64,000 bases of DNA, from positions 1-64,000 of the forward strand of contig NZ_BCQJ01000002.1 in assembly GCF_001544375.1 (NCBI RefSeq), written 5' to 3'. Shown piece after piece: positions 43,581 through 54,078 of this stretch. Position 1 is the stretch's first letter. Every line of letters starts with the position of its first letter. Under the pieces are notes generated by a model that searched no databases, had not been told where the DNA came from, and saw only the letters and a program-made list of their open reading frames with translations. Source of the stretch: Enterococcus canis NBRC 100695 (GTDB taxonomy: Bacteria; Bacillota; Bacilli; Lactobacillales; Enterococcaceae). The position numbers and the translations under genes were made by a program.

Positions 43581-43728
43581 AAGCTGACACCTCCATTTTT
43601 AATAAGATAATTGTACCAAACCCCCAGTAAAAGGCAAGTTTTTCTCCCTCCTACTTTAGACGGATTCTTAAAAAAACGGGCTACTCAAGGTATGCAGAAA
43701 ATGATATGCTTGAAACGAGGTGATGTAA

Positions 43729-44718
43729 GTGTTTACAGCAAATGAAAAACGTTACGACAACATGACTTATCGACGCGTCGGCAAATCTGGTTTAAAACTA
43801 CCGGCCCTTTCGTTAGGTCTATGGCACAATTTCGGCGATGTGGATCCTTTAGCAAATCAGCGGGATTTATTGTGTTACGCTTTCGATCAAGGAATCACGC
43901 ATTTTGATTTAGCCAACAATTACGGTCCGCCAGCGGGATCTGCGGAAAAAAACTTCGGTCGTATTTTACGAGAAGAATTAGGGAGCTATCGCGATGAATT
44001 GATTATTTCCAGCAAAGCTGGCTATTATATGTGGCCGGGTCCCTATGGCGAATGGGGCTCTAAGAAAAATCTAATTGCTAGTTGTGATCAAAGCTTGCAA
44101 CGAATGGGCCTGGATTATGTGGATATTTTTTACCACCATCGTCCCGATCCCGAAACACCAATGGTAGAAACAGCCCACGCCCTTGATTTACTGGTTCGCC
44201 AAGGTAAAGCCTTATATGTTGGGGTATCTAACTATTCGGCGGAACAGACAGCGGAGATGACGGCTTTATTGAAAGAGTCTAAGACACCATTTATTATCCA
44301 TCAGCCACGTTACAACATGCTAGATCGTTGGATTGAGGATGGACTGACCGATGTATTGACGGAAGAAGGACTAGGGGCAATCGTATTTAGTCCGCTTGCT
44401 CAAGGACTTTTGACAGACCGGTATCTACACGGCATTCCAGAAGATTCTCGTGCTCACCGCGCAGATAGTCCTTTCCTATCAGAGGAAAACGTGCAAGAAA
44501 CCTTGACGACGGTAAAAGCTCTGCATCAAGTGGCTGTTAACCGAGGCCAAACATTGGCAGAAATGGCGCTAGCTTGGAATTTGCGGCAGCCGACAATTGC
44601 CAGTGTTTTAATTGGTGCTTCTCGTGTCAGTCAATTAGCTGACAATTTGAAGGCTTTAAACCATTTAGATTTTTCGTCAGAGGAACTAAAAACTATTGAT
44701 GATATCTTAACCAAGTAA
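43729..44718 (+). CDS. Aldo/keto reductase (YghZ/GPR-like)
   Basis: A 329-residue NADPH-dependent oxidoreductase of the AKR superfamily. Motifs include FDLANNYGPPAGSAEKNFG (catalytic Asp and Tyr), SSKAGYYMWPGPYGEWGSKK (Lys and the YghZ-like insertion), YHHRPDPETPM (His) and a C-terminal IGASRVSQLADNLKAL cofactor site. The insert and spacing resemble E. coli YghZ (L-glyceraldehyde 3-phosphate reductase), which detoxifies methylglyoxal. The start is GTG at 43729, with GAGGTGA 5-6 bases upstream. It ends at a terminator shared with murC. Confidence 0.88.
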   Translation: MFTANEKRYDNMTYRRVGKSGLKLPALSLGLWHNFGDVDPLANQRDLLCYAFDQGITHFDLANNYGPPAGSAEKNFGRILREELGSYRDELIISSKAGYYMWPGPYGEWGSKKNLIASCDQSLQRMGLDYVDIFYHHRPDPETPMVETAHALDLLVRQGKALYVGVSNYSAEQTAEMTALLKESKTPFIIHQPRYNMLDRWIEDGLTDVLTEEGLGAIVFSPLAQGLLTDRYLHGIPEDSRAHRADSPFLSEENVQETLTTVKALHQVAVNRGQTLAEMALAWNLRQPTIASVLIGASRVSQLADNLKALNHLDFSSEELKTIDDILTK

Positions 44719-44725
44719 CAAACAA

Positions 44726-44764
44726 AAACAGAGCAACTAGCCCTTTTAGGTAGCTGCTCTGTTT
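44726..44764. terminator. Bidirectional terminator between the aldo/keto reductase and murC
   Basis: AAACAGAGCA pairs with TGCTCTGTTT (44726-44735 with 44755-44764), with an inner CTA/TAG extension. A T run follows on the plus strand and TTTTGTTTG on the minus. It lies between convergent stops. Confidence 0.9.
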
Positions 44765-44768
44765 ATTT

Positions 44769-46100
44769 TTATAAAACGTTACGCGTAGTTGTGCTCAATA
44801 AATTTTCGTAAGCACGTTCGAATTTTTGAACATCCCCTGCGCCCATAAAGACCATAACGGCATCATGATGATCCAATAGTGGTGATACGTTAGTTTCAGA
44901 AATCACGGTACCGCCTTTACTGATTTTAGCGCCTAGGTCTTCAATCTTCACGTCCCCTTGTTTTTCACGAGCGGAACCAAAGATATCACACAGATAGACA
45001 ACATCGGCTAAGTCCAAAGCTTCTGCAAACTCATCCATCAATGCAATCGTCCGAGTGAAAGTATGTGGTTGGAAAACGGCGATAATTTCTTTATCTGGAT
45101 ATTTTTGGCGAGCACCATCAATGGTCGCTTTGATTTCTGCTGGATGATGCGCGTAATCGTCGACAATCACCATGTCAGCGACTTTCTTTTCGCTAAAGCG
45201 GCGTTTAACTCCTTGGAAACTTAACATTTCCGCAGCCACTTCTTTCATATCTAACTCTTCCATATAGGCTACTGCAATAACACCTAATGCATTCAAGATA
45301 TTATGTTGGCCAAAGGCTGGTAACACGAAATGACCTACAAAATCTTCACCATGATATACATCAAAGGCAGAACCTTCAGTAGTTCGTTCGATATTCCGAG
45401 CTTGGATATCATCTTCTTCAGTTAGGCCGTAATAGTAGATGGGCACATTTGCGACTAATTTGCGCAAATATTTGTCATCACCATAAGCAAAGATGCCTTT
45501 TTTAACTTGGGCAGCCATGGATTGGAAGGCATCATAAACGTCATCAATGCTCTTATAGTAATCCGGATGATCGAAATCGATATTTGTCATAATGGCATAA
45601 TCAGGTGCATAAGCTAAGAAATGGCGACGATATTCGCAGGCTTCAAAGGAGAAGAATTTAGCATTCGGATCACCATGTCCGGTGCCATCTCCAATCAAAA
45701 AGCTAGTAGGAGCCACACCGCTCAATACATGTGAAAGTAAGCCTGTTGTACTAGTTTTACCGTGTGAACCAGTCACTGCGATACTCGTGAAGGGTTGGAT
45801 AAATTGGCCAATAAAGTCATGATAACGAATCACGTCTAAGCCTAATTCTTTGGCGCGAACGATTTCTTCGTGGGTATCAGGAAACGCATTCCCCGCAATC
45901 ACGATCATGCCTTCTTTGATATTATCTTTTGAAAACGGCAATAGTTTGATGCCGGCTTTTTCCAAATCTCGTTGTGTGAAAAAATAGTCCTCTACATCTG
46001 ACCCTTGGACTTGATAACCTTTTTCATGTAATACAAGCGCTAATGAGCTCATACCAGAGCCCTTGATCCCAACAAAATGATATAACTTTTGATTTTCCAT
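44769..46100 (-). CDS. murC: UDP-N-acetylmuramate--L-alanine ligase
   Basis: A 443-residue Mur ligase adding the first amino acid, L-Ala, to UDP-MurNAc during peptidoglycan synthesis. The N-terminal UDP-binding loop is [18 protein letters not shown]. The ATP loop is [17 protein letters not shown], and the central His/Asn and [14 protein letters not shown] motifs mark MurC. The C-terminal domain includes [19 protein letters not shown]. The start at [14 protein letters not shown] fits the family. It is separated from the upstream disordered-protein gene by a terminator. Confidence 0.96.
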   Translation of the reverse strand: MENQKLYHFVGIKGSGMSSLALVLHEKGYQVQGSDVEDYFFTQRDLEKAGIKLLPFSKDNIKEGMIVIAGNAFPDTHEEIVRAKELGLDVIRYHDFIGQFIQPFTSIAVTGSHGKTSTTGLLSHVLSGVAPTSFLIGDGTGHGDPNAKFFSFEACEYRRHFLAYAPDYAIMTNIDFDHPDYYKSIDDVYDAFQSMAAQVKKGIFAYGDDKYLRKLVANVPIYYYGLTEEDDIQARNIERTTEGSAFDVYHGEDFVGHFVLPAFGQHNILNALGVIAVAYMEELDMKEVAAEMLSFQGVKRRFSEKKVADMVIVDDYAHHPAEIKATIDGARQKYPDKEIIAVFQPHTFTRTIALMDEFAEALDLADVVYLCDIFGSAREKQGDVKIEDLGAKISKGGTVISETNVSPLLDHHDAVMVFMGAGDVQKFERAYENLLSTTTRNVL

Positions 46101-46206
46101 GATGATCCTCTTCTCTTAAAAATCTATATAAATACTACGTTTTTCGAAAGATGTTTCAACAACATGTTCCATTATGATATAAAATGCCCTTTTTGGCAAC
46201 AAAAAC

Positions 46207-46233
46207 TTCCCTGCCATTTTGCCAGGCAGGGAA
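46207..46233 (-). terminator. Terminator of the disordered-protein gene
   Basis: A perfect 9-base stem (46207-46215 with 46225-46233, TTCCCTGCC/GGCAGGGAA) with TTTTT on the minus-strand 3' side. It lies 8 bases beyond the stop. Confidence 0.9.
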
Positions 46234-46240
46234 CGTTCAT

Positions 46241-47059
46241 TTATTGAAAATACTTATTGTCATCCAGAGGGACCTGCTCATCTTCCATGATCCCACTTAA
46301 AGAACGATCAAGAATCTGACGGCCTTTGTCTGCCTGTTTTTTACCATAGGCAGTTTCTCCACGAGCGTTCTCCTTAGCCTGCTTAAAGGCTTTGCGAGAA
46401 CGAGGCAGATTATCAGAATCCTCAAAACGGCCCACTTCAGGCTTGATTTGTTGATACTGACGACGTGTTACTGGTATCTCGCCTGTCCCGGGATGATTGA
46501 ATTTTTTGACCGTTGGATCGCCTTCTTGTTTGACTTGAAAAGCCGCCTCAGAATCGTCGAACAACAAATAAGCAGACTGCTGCTTTTGCATAGAAGTCAT
46601 TAGTTCTTCATCCGTAAAGGTAGGTTCCTGCTCATCTGGGATAATAGAGGCTGGAATATACTTAGGACGGAAATAAGAACGGCTAGGTGCTTGATAACTG
46701 CGACTAGTGGTGGTAGTTCGCGCTGGCGTTGTATGAACTTTGACATTTTTAGCGCCAAAAAGCTGCTTTTTCTTAGGTGTGTCCGTAATTCCCGAACGTC
46801 TCTTTTCACTAATACTTTTATACTCAGGCAAATGCTGTCTATGATCAGACAACTCCTCCTGATAATTCACATTCCGTTTACTTGCGGGAATGTAATCATT
46901 CTTTTTAGATGCGCCTTGTTTGGCGGTTGCTTGTTTAGGAATAACGTCGTCATGTTCAAAAAGAACACGCGCCGGTTCAGTTGTTAGTTTTACGCCGCTT
47001 TCGTCATCATATGCCGGAAAACGGAAATGCTTGCGTTTTACATTGGGAGTATTGCCCAT
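46241..47059 (-). CDS. Basic, probably disordered protein upstream of murC, unknown function
   Basis: A 272-residue soluble protein with no membrane segment, no catalytic motif and very few Leu/Val. It is rich in Lys, Arg, Gln, Pro, Thr and Asp/Glu. Short aromatic-proline motifs (KHFRFPAYDD, RSYFRPKYIPASIIPDEQEP and PVTRRQYQQIKPEVGRF) are spaced along the chain, which suits a scaffold with peptide-docking sites. The start at 47059 has AAAGGA 9 bases before the ATG; the longer open frame has no ribosome site. It lies beside murC, so a role in wall or division complexes is possible but unproven. I do not recognise the family. Confidence 0.65.
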   Translation of the reverse strand: MGNTPNVKRKHFRFPAYDDESGVKLTTEPARVLFEHDDVIPKQATAKQGASKKNDYIPASKRNVNYQEELSDHRQHLPEYKSISEKRRSGITDTPKKKQLFGAKNVKVHTTPARTTTTSRSYQAPSRSYFRPKYIPASIIPDEQEPTFTDEELMTSMQKQQSAYLLFDDSEAAFQVKQEGDPTVKKFNHPGTGEIPVTRRQYQQIKPEVGRFEDSDNLPRSRKAFKQAKENARGETAYGKKQADKGRQILDRSLSGIMEDEQVPLDDNKYFQ

Positions 47060-47150
47060 AATGTTCAATCCTTTACCAGATTTTTCTTTTATTCTAGCAC
47101 AATTCCACATGAGAAAAAAGCGAGGTTCCCTTTCTTTCTCCAAGATATAG

Positions 47151-47183
47151 AAAAACCTTGGTTGCGAATCCGCTCCCAAGGTT
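47151..47183 (-). terminator. Terminator of the glycogen operon
   Basis: AACCTTGG (47154-47161) pairs with CCAAGGTT (47176-47183), and TTTTT follows on the minus strand (47151-47155). It lies 10 bases beyond the stop of the last glycogen gene. Confidence 0.82.
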
Positions 47184-47193
47184 CATTTGACAG

Positions 47194-49026
47194 TTAGAAC
47201 ATAATATCGATTTTCTCAGATAAGAAATACCCGTCATAGGCTTTGATTCCCGCGCCATCCAGCAGTTGCTGCAGCTTATCTTCTGGTAACGGTAATGGTC
47301 GCGTGCTCCGTAGTTGGGCCGTTTTCAGCACTTGTTCTTGTCCCGTTGGATTTACCACGTATAAGACATAGCCATAATCCATGAAGCGGAAAATACCAAA
47401 GAGCGTATCTGTATAGAAAGGAATAAAATCACCATACTGCAAAATTGGATTTTCTTTACGAACTTTGATCCACTTTTCGACATCCTTCATGATAGTATGA
47501 TCCTCATGATCCCACGGATAAAACTTGCGGTTCATAGGGTCTTTACCGCCTGTTAGACCGGCTTCATCGCCATAATAGATACACGGTATTCCCGGCAACA
47601 TGCACATTAAGCCAACTGCTAGATTGACTTTAGCAGTATTGTTATCCACCATCGTTAAAATGCGCTCTGTATCATGAGACCCGATATTATTCAAATTATT
47701 GTAGAAGACTTCCTTTGGGTAGTTCTCTTGTAACGTTGTCAACTCTTCTGCCGCCGTTTGAGTAGCGTTTTTTTGCAAAATCGCCAAAATCGTTTCTCGG
47801 AAAGGATAGTTCATAACGCCCTGCAATTTTTTGCCTAAAATATAGCTGCGCCGCTCATCATAAGCAATTTTTTTAGAAGCATCTTCCCATACTTCACCGA
47901 TTAAGATTTTCCCAGGCTGCTGCTCCAAGCGCTGACGAATCCCTGCTATAAATGCATCGGGTAGTTCATCAGCCACATCGAGACGCCAACCGTCGATTTG
48001 AAAATCAGACCAGTAATCGATCACACCGTCTTTTCCGTAGATAAACTCTTGAAAATTGGGATTGTATTTATCCACTTCGGGTAAATCAGTGACCCCCCAC
48101 CAAGACTTGTACTCAGTTGGGTAATGATCAAACTTGAACCACGAGCGGTAAGGACTTTCGGGATCCCGATAAGCCCCCTCATGCTGGCCGTACTCGCCAT
48201 CAAAATTGAAATAGCGACTATTTTTACCGACGTGGCTGAAGACACCATCCAAAATCACCGCAATCCCTTCTTGGTGCAAACGCGCAACAAGCTCACGGAA
48301 CATTTCCTTATCCCCAAGAACTGGATCGATCTCAAAATAATCAGCTGTATCATAGCGATGATTACTGCGTGCTTCGAAAATCGGATTCAAGTAGAGGCAT
48401 GTGATCCCTAATTTTTTTAAATAGGGAATTTTTTTGATGATTCCTTCCAAATTCCCTCCGTGAAAGTCCCAGCGAACAATTTCTCCTTTAGCGTCCTTCA
48501 CATAGTAAGGCTCATCTTGACGATTTCCATAGAGAAAAGTATTGGGTTTTGGATTTAAGACCCGATCAAAGGGATCCCCATTATAAAAGCGGTCGGGAAA
48601 GATTTGATAAACCACTGCTTCTCGGTACCATTCTGGTGCTGCCTCTGACTGTGAAAAGCAAGTAACTTGATAAGAGACCACGGCTTTTTCTTCTGAATAG
48701 ACCCGGCCTTGGCCACCCCGACCATCCTTCGAGCCGTAATATTGTGTATAGACTCCGCCATTTTCTTCCTGAGAGATTTTAAAATAGTAAAAATATAAAC
48801 CTTCTCCTTGATTGAAAATATAGGTAAAGCTATAACGTCCCGGCTCGACTTCTGTCATGGGATAAGATTCAACCCCCCGTTCGCCGCCCTCTTTCCGAAT
48901 GATAAAGCGGACTTCCTTCACATGCTCGTAAGGTGCGTCAATTGTGAAGGTGCCTCGTTTATTTTGCCGAATAGCGCCGAAAGGATGCTTATAGCCGCGT
49001 TCCCAAGAGTTGTAGTTGATTGGCAT
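47194..49026 (-). CDS. GH13 neopullulanase/cyclomaltodextrinase-type alpha-glucan hydrolase
   Basis: A 610-residue glycoside hydrolase. The N-terminal CBM34-like domain (about 1-120) is followed by a GH13 TIM barrel: YQIFPDRFYNGDP start, DGVFSHVGKNSRYF, DGWRLDVADELP (nucleophile Asp), LIGEVWEDA (acid/base Glu) and NNIGSHDTERIL (third acid). It should cleave alpha-1,4 and possibly alpha-1,6 links in maltodextrins released by glycogen phosphorylase. No signal peptide, so it is cytosolic. The ATG at 49026 has GGAGGAG 8 bases before it and lies 4 bases after the glgP stop. It is the last gene of the glg operon. Confidence 0.88.
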   Translation of the reverse strand: MPINYNSWERGYKHPFGAIRQNKRGTFTIDAPYEHVKEVRFIIRKEGGERGVESYPMTEVEPGRYSFTYIFNQGEGLYFYYFKISQEENGGVYTQYYGSKDGRGGQGRVYSEEKAVVSYQVTCFSQSEAAPEWYREAVVYQIFPDRFYNGDPFDRVLNPKPNTFLYGNRQDEPYYVKDAKGEIVRWDFHGGNLEGIIKKIPYLKKLGITCLYLNPIFEARSNHRYDTADYFEIDPVLGDKEMFRELVARLHQEGIAVILDGVFSHVGKNSRYFNFDGEYGQHEGAYRDPESPYRSWFKFDHYPTEYKSWWGVTDLPEVDKYNPNFQEFIYGKDGVIDYWSDFQIDGWRLDVADELPDAFIAGIRQRLEQQPGKILIGEVWEDASKKIAYDERRSYILGKKLQGVMNYPFRETILAILQKNATQTAAEELTTLQENYPKEVFYNNLNNIGSHDTERILTMVDNNTAKVNLAVGLMCMLPGIPCIYYGDEAGLTGGKDPMNRKFYPWDHEDHTIMKDVEKWIKVRKENPILQYGDFIPFYTDTLFGIFRFMDYGYVLYVVNPTGQEQVLKTAQLRSTRPLPLPEDKLQQLLDGAGIKAYDGYFLSEKIDIMF

Positions 49027-49030
49027 CCTA

Positions 49031-51436
49031 TCACTCCTCCGTTGCCACCGCTTCAATGTGCCAAATATCCTCAGCGTAGCGTTCCACAGTTTGGTCAGCT
49101 GAGAAACGACCTGCATTGGCAATATTCATTAAGCACATTTCGCCCCAACGTTCTGTATCTTGATAAGCCGCCGCAATCGTTTCTTGGCCTTTAACATAAT
49201 CATTAAAGTCTCGCAGTGTGAAATATTCATCATTATATTTTACTAATGAATCAAAAATTTCTTGGCCTTCGCGACTGATGTTTGGAATTGTGCCATCAAT
49301 AAAGGCATTCAGTACTCGATGGATAGTTGGATCGTTTTCATAAATTTCGCGAGCATTGTAATTATTGTTACGATAATATTGATAGACCTCTTCTGTCGTT
49401 AAGCCAAAGATCACGATATTCTCTTCTCCAACCGCATCCTTGATCTCAATATTCGCCCCATCCAAGGTTGCCAAGGTAACCGCACCATTTAGCATCAATT
49501 TCATATTACTAGTCCCCGAGGCTTCTTTGGATGCTAAGGAAATTTGTTCACTAACGTCGGCAGCTGGAATAATTTTTTCTGCTAAGGAAACATTGTAGTT
49601 TGGCAAGAAAGCAATTTTCAGCTTTCCTTTGATGTCTGGATCGTGATTCACCATAGCAGCTACTTCATTGATACACTTAATGATGGTTTTAGCGTAATCA
49701 TAACTTGGTGCAGCTTTAGCGCCAAAGATGAAGACACGCGCTTGCTCATGACGATCTGGATTCTCTTTTAAGTCTAGATATAATTTAACGATGTGCAACA
49801 GGTTTAATAGTTGACGCTTATAAGCATGGAGACGCTTGATTTGAACATCAAAAATCGCATCACTGCTAACTTCAATGTCATATTCCTGTTTGATAAAGGC
49901 TGCTAGATTTTTCTTATTATGCTGTTTTGCTTGCGCAATCTTCTTCAAGACTTTTTTATCTTTGCGATAGGCTTCTAAAAGCTTCAATGCGCCGGGATCT
50001 TTACGCCAGGTTTTGCCGATAGTTTCATCTAGTACACCTGACAGTTCTTCATTAGAAAGCTGCAGCCAACGACGTTCCGCAATGCCATTAGTTTTATTAT
50101 TAAAGCGTTCCGGATAAAGTAAATAGAAATCATGTAGGACAACATTTTTCAACAAATCAGAGTGAATCTTGGCTACCCCATTAGTACTATGTGAGCCGAT
50201 GATGGCTAAATGTGCCATATGAACATGATCATTTTGAATGATCCGCGTTCGGTTAGCAATATCACAGCCCACCTGCTCAGAGACATCTGCGACAAAGCGT
50301 CGGTCGATTTCTTGAATGATTTGATAAATTCGAGGTACGATTTCTTCTACCATTTGCGTTGGCCATTTTTCCAAAGCCTCCGCCATCAATGTGTGGTTAG
50401 TATAGCTCATGACTTTTACGGTAATGTTCCACGCTTTTTCCCAACTCAAATGAGCCTCATCAAGAAGAATCCGCATCAATTCAGGGACACACATGGCTGG
50501 GTGGGTATCATTGATATGTACCGCTACTTTTTCGGGTAGTTCTTCGATTGCTTGGCCTGAGCGTAAATAATAATTTACGATACTTTGTAATCCAGCAGAA
50601 ACAAAGAAGTATTCTTGTTTCAGACGCAGCTGTCGACCATCATAGTTAGAATCATCTGGGTAAAGAACTGCCGTGATGTTTTCTACTTCTTGGCGTTCCT
50701 CTAAAGTTAGATAGTTTCCTTCCTCCGTCACGGGAATCTCAACCGACCAAAGACGCAGATTGTTGACGACACCATTTTCATAGCCCACCATATGAGTATC
50801 ATAAGGAATCGCCCGCAAGACTTTGGCATTATAGTAACGAGGAATCAAATTGCCGCTATTGTCAGGAACTAATGCAATCGTTCCGCCCATGCGGACTTCC
50901 ACTGCTTTGTTTTCCCGGCGGACTTCCCATGGATTGCCGCCTTGTAGCCAGCTATCTGGTAGTTCAACTTGGTAGCCATCCACGAAGCGCTGTTTGAACA
51001 AGCCGTAGTCATAACGAATTCCGTTGCCATGCACAGGTAAAGCACAAGAAGCCGCAGAGTCCATAAAACAAGAAGCTAGTCTACCAAGACCACCATTTCC
51101 TAGCGCCATATCTGGTTCAGCTTCCATAACATCTTCTAATTCAATAGACATGCTTTTTAGACCATCACGAACGACGTCTAAAATACCTAGATTCAGCAGG
51201 TTGCTTTTCAGCATTTTGCCCGGTAAAAATTCAATCGAGAAATAGTAGGCTTGTTTTGTTTCTTCCTCAATATATTGTTTATGGGTTTTTCGTAATGATT
51301 TTGAATAATAGGCCTTCACCAGTGAGCCAAGGGCACCATACCACTCGACATTGGAGGCATCTTCTACTTCGATTGCATATTTTTCATGAAGTCGTTTCTT
51401 AAAATCTTTTTTAAATTGGGTTACTGTTAAACTCAT
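49031..51436 (-). CDS. glgP: Glycogen/maltodextrin phosphorylase
   Basis: An 801-residue PLP enzyme (GT35) releasing glucose 1-phosphate from glycogen ends. The core segments are LGNGGLGRLASCFMDS near residue 110, AVHINDTHPAMCVPELMRIL, and the PLP-Lys motif KEASGTSNMKLMLNGAVTL. The length is typical of the bacterial family. It is preceded by an intercistronic stem-loop after glgA and has its own AAGGAG ribosome site (57-base gap), the only wide junction in the operon. It works with the GH13 enzyme downstream for glycogen breakdown. Confidence 0.96.
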   Translation of the reverse strand: MSLTVTQFKKDFKKRLHEKYAIEVEDASNVEWYGALGSLVKAYYSKSLRKTHKQYIEEETKQAYYFSIEFLPGKMLKSNLLNLGILDVVRDGLKSMSIELEDVMEAEPDMALGNGGLGRLASCFMDSAASCALPVHGNGIRYDYGLFKQRFVDGYQVELPDSWLQGGNPWEVRRENKAVEVRMGGTIALVPDNSGNLIPRYYNAKVLRAIPYDTHMVGYENGVVNNLRLWSVEIPVTEEGNYLTLEERQEVENITAVLYPDDSNYDGRQLRLKQEYFFVSAGLQSIVNYYLRSGQAIEELPEKVAVHINDTHPAMCVPELMRILLDEAHLSWEKAWNITVKVMSYTNHTLMAEALEKWPTQMVEEIVPRIYQIIQEIDRRFVADVSEQVGCDIANRTRIIQNDHVHMAHLAIIGSHSTNGVAKIHSDLLKNVVLHDFYLLYPERFNNKTNGIAERRWLQLSNEELSGVLDETIGKTWRKDPGALKLLEAYRKDKKVLKKIAQAKQHNKKNLAAFIKQEYDIEVSSDAIFDVQIKRLHAYKRQLLNLLHIVKLYLDLKENPDRHEQARVFIFGAKAAPSYDYAKTIIKCINEVAAMVNHDPDIKGKLKIAFLPNYNVSLAEKIIPAADVSEQISLASKEASGTSNMKLMLNGAVTLATLDGANIEIKDAVGEENIVIFGLTTEEVYQYYRNNNYNAREIYENDPTIHRVLNAFIDGTIPNISREGQEIFDSLVKYNDEYFTLRDFNDYVKGQETIAAAYQDTERWGEMCLMNIANAGRFSADQTVERYAEDIWHIEAVATEE

Positions 51437-51457
51437 CCTTCTACTCCTTACAACAAA

Positions 51458-51482
51458 GGAGTGGTCAATGTTTGGCCACTCC
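51458..51482 (-). promoter_or_regulatory. Intercistronic stem-loop between glgA and glgP
   Basis: GGAGTGG (51458-51464) pairs with CCACTCC (51476-51482). On the minus strand it is followed by TTTGTTGT and not by a proper T run. It may be a partial terminator, an RNA processing or stability element, and it separates the synthetic genes from the degradative ones. Confidence 0.5.
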
Positions 51483-51493
51483 CTCCTCTTTTT

Positions 51494-52927
51494 TTAAACC
51501 AACTGTTGATATAAAGTTAAATATTGTTCGCTAGAAGTGGTCCAGCTAAAATCTTTTTCCATTGCTCGCTGCTGCATTTCCTGCCAGCCAGAGCGGTCGT
51601 GCCAATAGAAACGCAGTGCCTTTTCAATTGCGTCCATTAGATAATAGGAATCGAACTGCGCAAAACCAAAACCAGTTCCTTCGTGAGTCAATGGATTGAA
51701 AGGAATAACCGTGTCTTTTAAGCCGCCGATCTCATGAACAACTGGCAATGTGCCGTAACGCATCGAAATCATTTGAGACAAACCACATGGTTCAAAGGCA
51801 GACGGCATCAAGAATAAATCAGCGCCTGCATAAAATAGTTGCGCTAAACCAACATCAAAGGAAATACTTGCGGAAAATTTATCCGGATACTTCTCGGCAA
51901 AATAGCGGAAACTATTTTCAAAATTGGGGTCCCCTGTGCCTAAAAGAACGAGCTGCACATTATGCTGTAATAAATTTTCCATTTCAGCCAAAACTAAGTG
52001 GAAGCCCTTTTGATAAGTCAGACGGCTAACGATTGCTAACAGAGGGATATCGGGATTTTCCGGCAAGCCCATTTTCTGCTGTACCGCTCGTTTATTTACG
52101 GTTTTACCACTTAAATCAGTCGCGGAGAAATGACCCGGAATCAATGGGTCTGTTTCTGGATCGTTGGTATCATAATCGATGCCATTGACGATGCCGCTTA
52201 ATTTATACTGCTGTGTTCGTAAAATACCGTCCAAGCCTTTCCCAAATTCTGGCGTTTGAATCTCTGCCGCATAGGATGGGCTGACTGTATTCACTTTGCC
52301 AGCGTAAAGAATCCCCGCCTTTAGATAGTTGATGCCATCGCCATAGCGAGCAGCACCGTCATAGTAACGCTCCATGCCCATGCCGAAAAGGTCTGGTAAG
52401 ACATCTGGTGCGTATTGACCTTGAAACTCAATATTGTGGATGGTGAGCACCGTTTGGATATCTTTGTAAGCATTGATCCAGCGGTATTTTTCTTTCAATA
52501 GAAACGGCACCATTGCAGTATGAAAATCATTGACATGGACGATATCGGGAACGAAATCAACCCGCTCCATCATTTCAATAATCGCCATTGAGAACCAAGC
52601 AAAGCGTTCACCATCATCATAGTAGCCATATAAATTATCACGGGCACCAAAGTAATAGAGATTATCTAAAAAGTAATAGGTGACGTCATCTAAAACAAGA
52701 CGTTTTACGCCACAATACTGTTCGCGCCAACCTACCTGAACATTAAAGTTTAAAATATCTTCACATTGCTCTTGGTATTTTTGCGGCATTTGTTTAGGAA
52801 AAGGCAACACGACACGAATGTCTTCGCCTTTTTTCCTTAACTCTTTCGGTAATGCGCCAGCGACATCCCCTAGTCCGCCGGTTTTAAAAAATGGCGCGCA
52901 TTCTGAGGAGGCGAATAAGATTTTCAT
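51494..52927 (-). CDS. glgA: Glycogen synthase (ADP-glucose)
   Basis: A 477-residue GT5 glycosyltransferase transferring glucose from ADP-glucose to a growing alpha-1,4 chain. The ADP-glucose motif KTGGLGDVAGALPK is at residues 16-29. Further conserved segments are TIHNIEFQGQYAPD, VNGIDYDTNDP and the C-terminal PSAFEPCGLSQMISMRYGTLPVV with the conserved Glu. Its ATG overlaps the glgD stop by 4 bases, so it is translationally coupled. Substrate comes from the GlgC/GlgD pair encoded just upstream. Confidence 0.97.
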   Translation of the reverse strand: MKILFASSECAPFFKTGGLGDVAGALPKELRKKGEDIRVVLPFPKQMPQKYQEQCEDILNFNVQVGWREQYCGVKRLVLDDVTYYFLDNLYYFGARDNLYGYYDDGERFAWFSMAIIEMMERVDFVPDIVHVNDFHTAMVPFLLKEKYRWINAYKDIQTVLTIHNIEFQGQYAPDVLPDLFGMGMERYYDGAARYGDGINYLKAGILYAGKVNTVSPSYAAEIQTPEFGKGLDGILRTQQYKLSGIVNGIDYDTNDPETDPLIPGHFSATDLSGKTVNKRAVQQKMGLPENPDIPLLAIVSRLTYQKGFHLVLAEMENLLQHNVQLVLLGTGDPNFENSFRYFAEKYPDKFSASISFDVGLAQLFYAGADLFLMPSAFEPCGLSQMISMRYGTLPVVHEIGGLKDTVIPFNPLTHEGTGFGFAQFDSYYLMDAIEKALRFYWHDRSGWQEMQQRAMEKDFSWTTSSEQYLTLYQQLV

Positions 52928-54078
52928 ACGCCGACACCTCGCGTCAGGTCCTCCGTCACCACAGTTCCTTTTTCAATTACCAATGGTTCCTCTGGCGTTC
53001 CTTGGATATGCACACCTGCTTGAACCTCGACATTTTTATCTAAGATGGCATATTCCACTTGAGCATCTTCTGCGATACGGGCATTTGGCATCACAATCGC
53101 ATTGCTTACTTTAGCATTTTTGGCAATATGAGTATTCCGAGAGATCAAGGAACGTTCCACGTGCCCTTCAATAATGCTTCCTGTGGCAAATTGACTGCTC
53201 TTCACGTCAGAAGTCGGTGCATAATAGGTTGGCACTTCATTCTTAACTTTTGTGTAGATTTTTTGACTTGTATAAAGTAATGAGTTGAATTTTGCAGAAT
53301 CCAGCATGTCCATATTGGCCTCATAGTAAGATTTCACATCATGCACATTGCTTAAATAGCCAGTATATTCATAGGTAGAGGCTTTAACCTCATTGATTTT
53401 GCTAGTCAATAATTCATGTAAGACAAAAGAATCACCATTTTGGGGAGCTTTTTCCATGGTCTCAATCAGCCAATCTGTCCGAACAATGTAAATATCCATG
53501 GAAAGATTCTCTAAATCATTGGTATCGCTCTTTTGATTGTAAGCATGCGCCCCATTGACGCGGCCGCCTTCGCCAATTTCTAAAATCATATCTTCTTGAT
53601 AGATTTTTTCTTTCGGCATCCGTTTGTAGACGATTGTCATGTCATTTTGTTGTACTTTATGGATTTGGAGTACTGCCCGTAAGTCGATATTGCACAACAT
53701 TTTGTTGGACATAAAAACAGTATATTCGGATTTTGATTTTTGTAGATAATCGATACAAGCTTCATACGGATTCCCTTGCTTATCTAGCTTGCGTAGGAAA
53801 TCTTGGTAAAAATACACAAAATAACGATTTTGCAGCGAATCTAAATTCCATTCCTTGCCGCTGCCAATATGGTCAAATACCGATTGTGTTTCACCCTCGT
53901 TAAAGACCATAAAGATCGTGCGGATATTCGCATTGACGATATTCGAAAGCGGAAAATCAATCAACCGATATTTACAGTCAAAAGGCAATGTTGCTAAGGG
54001 ACGGTTTTCCGTCAATGGCAGCAACCCTTCGTAGCGATTTACATTGCCAAGAATGGCACACATTTTATTAGTCCTCAT
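52924..54078 (-). CDS. glgD: ADP-glucose pyrophosphorylase regulatory-type subunit GlgD
   Basis: A 384-residue relative of GlgC. It keeps the fold ([16 protein letters not shown] and a C-terminal left-handed beta-helix, [24 protein letters not shown] in part) but has lost the catalytic GGxGTRL loop, reading [19 protein letters not shown] in its place. In Firmicutes GlgD pairs with GlgC and raises its activity. The ATG at 54078 has GGAG 9 bases before it and overlaps the end of glgC by 11 bases. MCAILGN five codons later is a less likely start. Confidence 0.92.
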   Translation of the reverse strand: MRTNKMCAILGNVNRYEGLLPLTENRPLATLPFDCKYRLIDFPLSNIVNANIRTIFMVFNEGETQSVFDHIGSGKEWNLDSLQNRYFVYFYQDFLRKLDKQGNPYEACIDYLQKSKSEYTVFMSNKMLCNIDLRAVLQIHKVQQNDMTIVYKRMPKEKIYQEDMILEIGEGGRVNGAHAYNQKSDTNDLENLSMDIYIVRTDWLIETMEKAPQNGDSFVLHELLTSKINEVKASTYEYTGYLSNVHDVKSYYEANMDMLDSAKFNSLLYTSQKIYTKVKNEVPTYYAPTSDVKSSQFATGSIIEGHVERSLISRNTHIAKNAKVSNAIVMPNARIAEDAQVEYAILDKNVEVQAGVHIQGTPEEPLVIEKGTVVTEDLTRGVGV

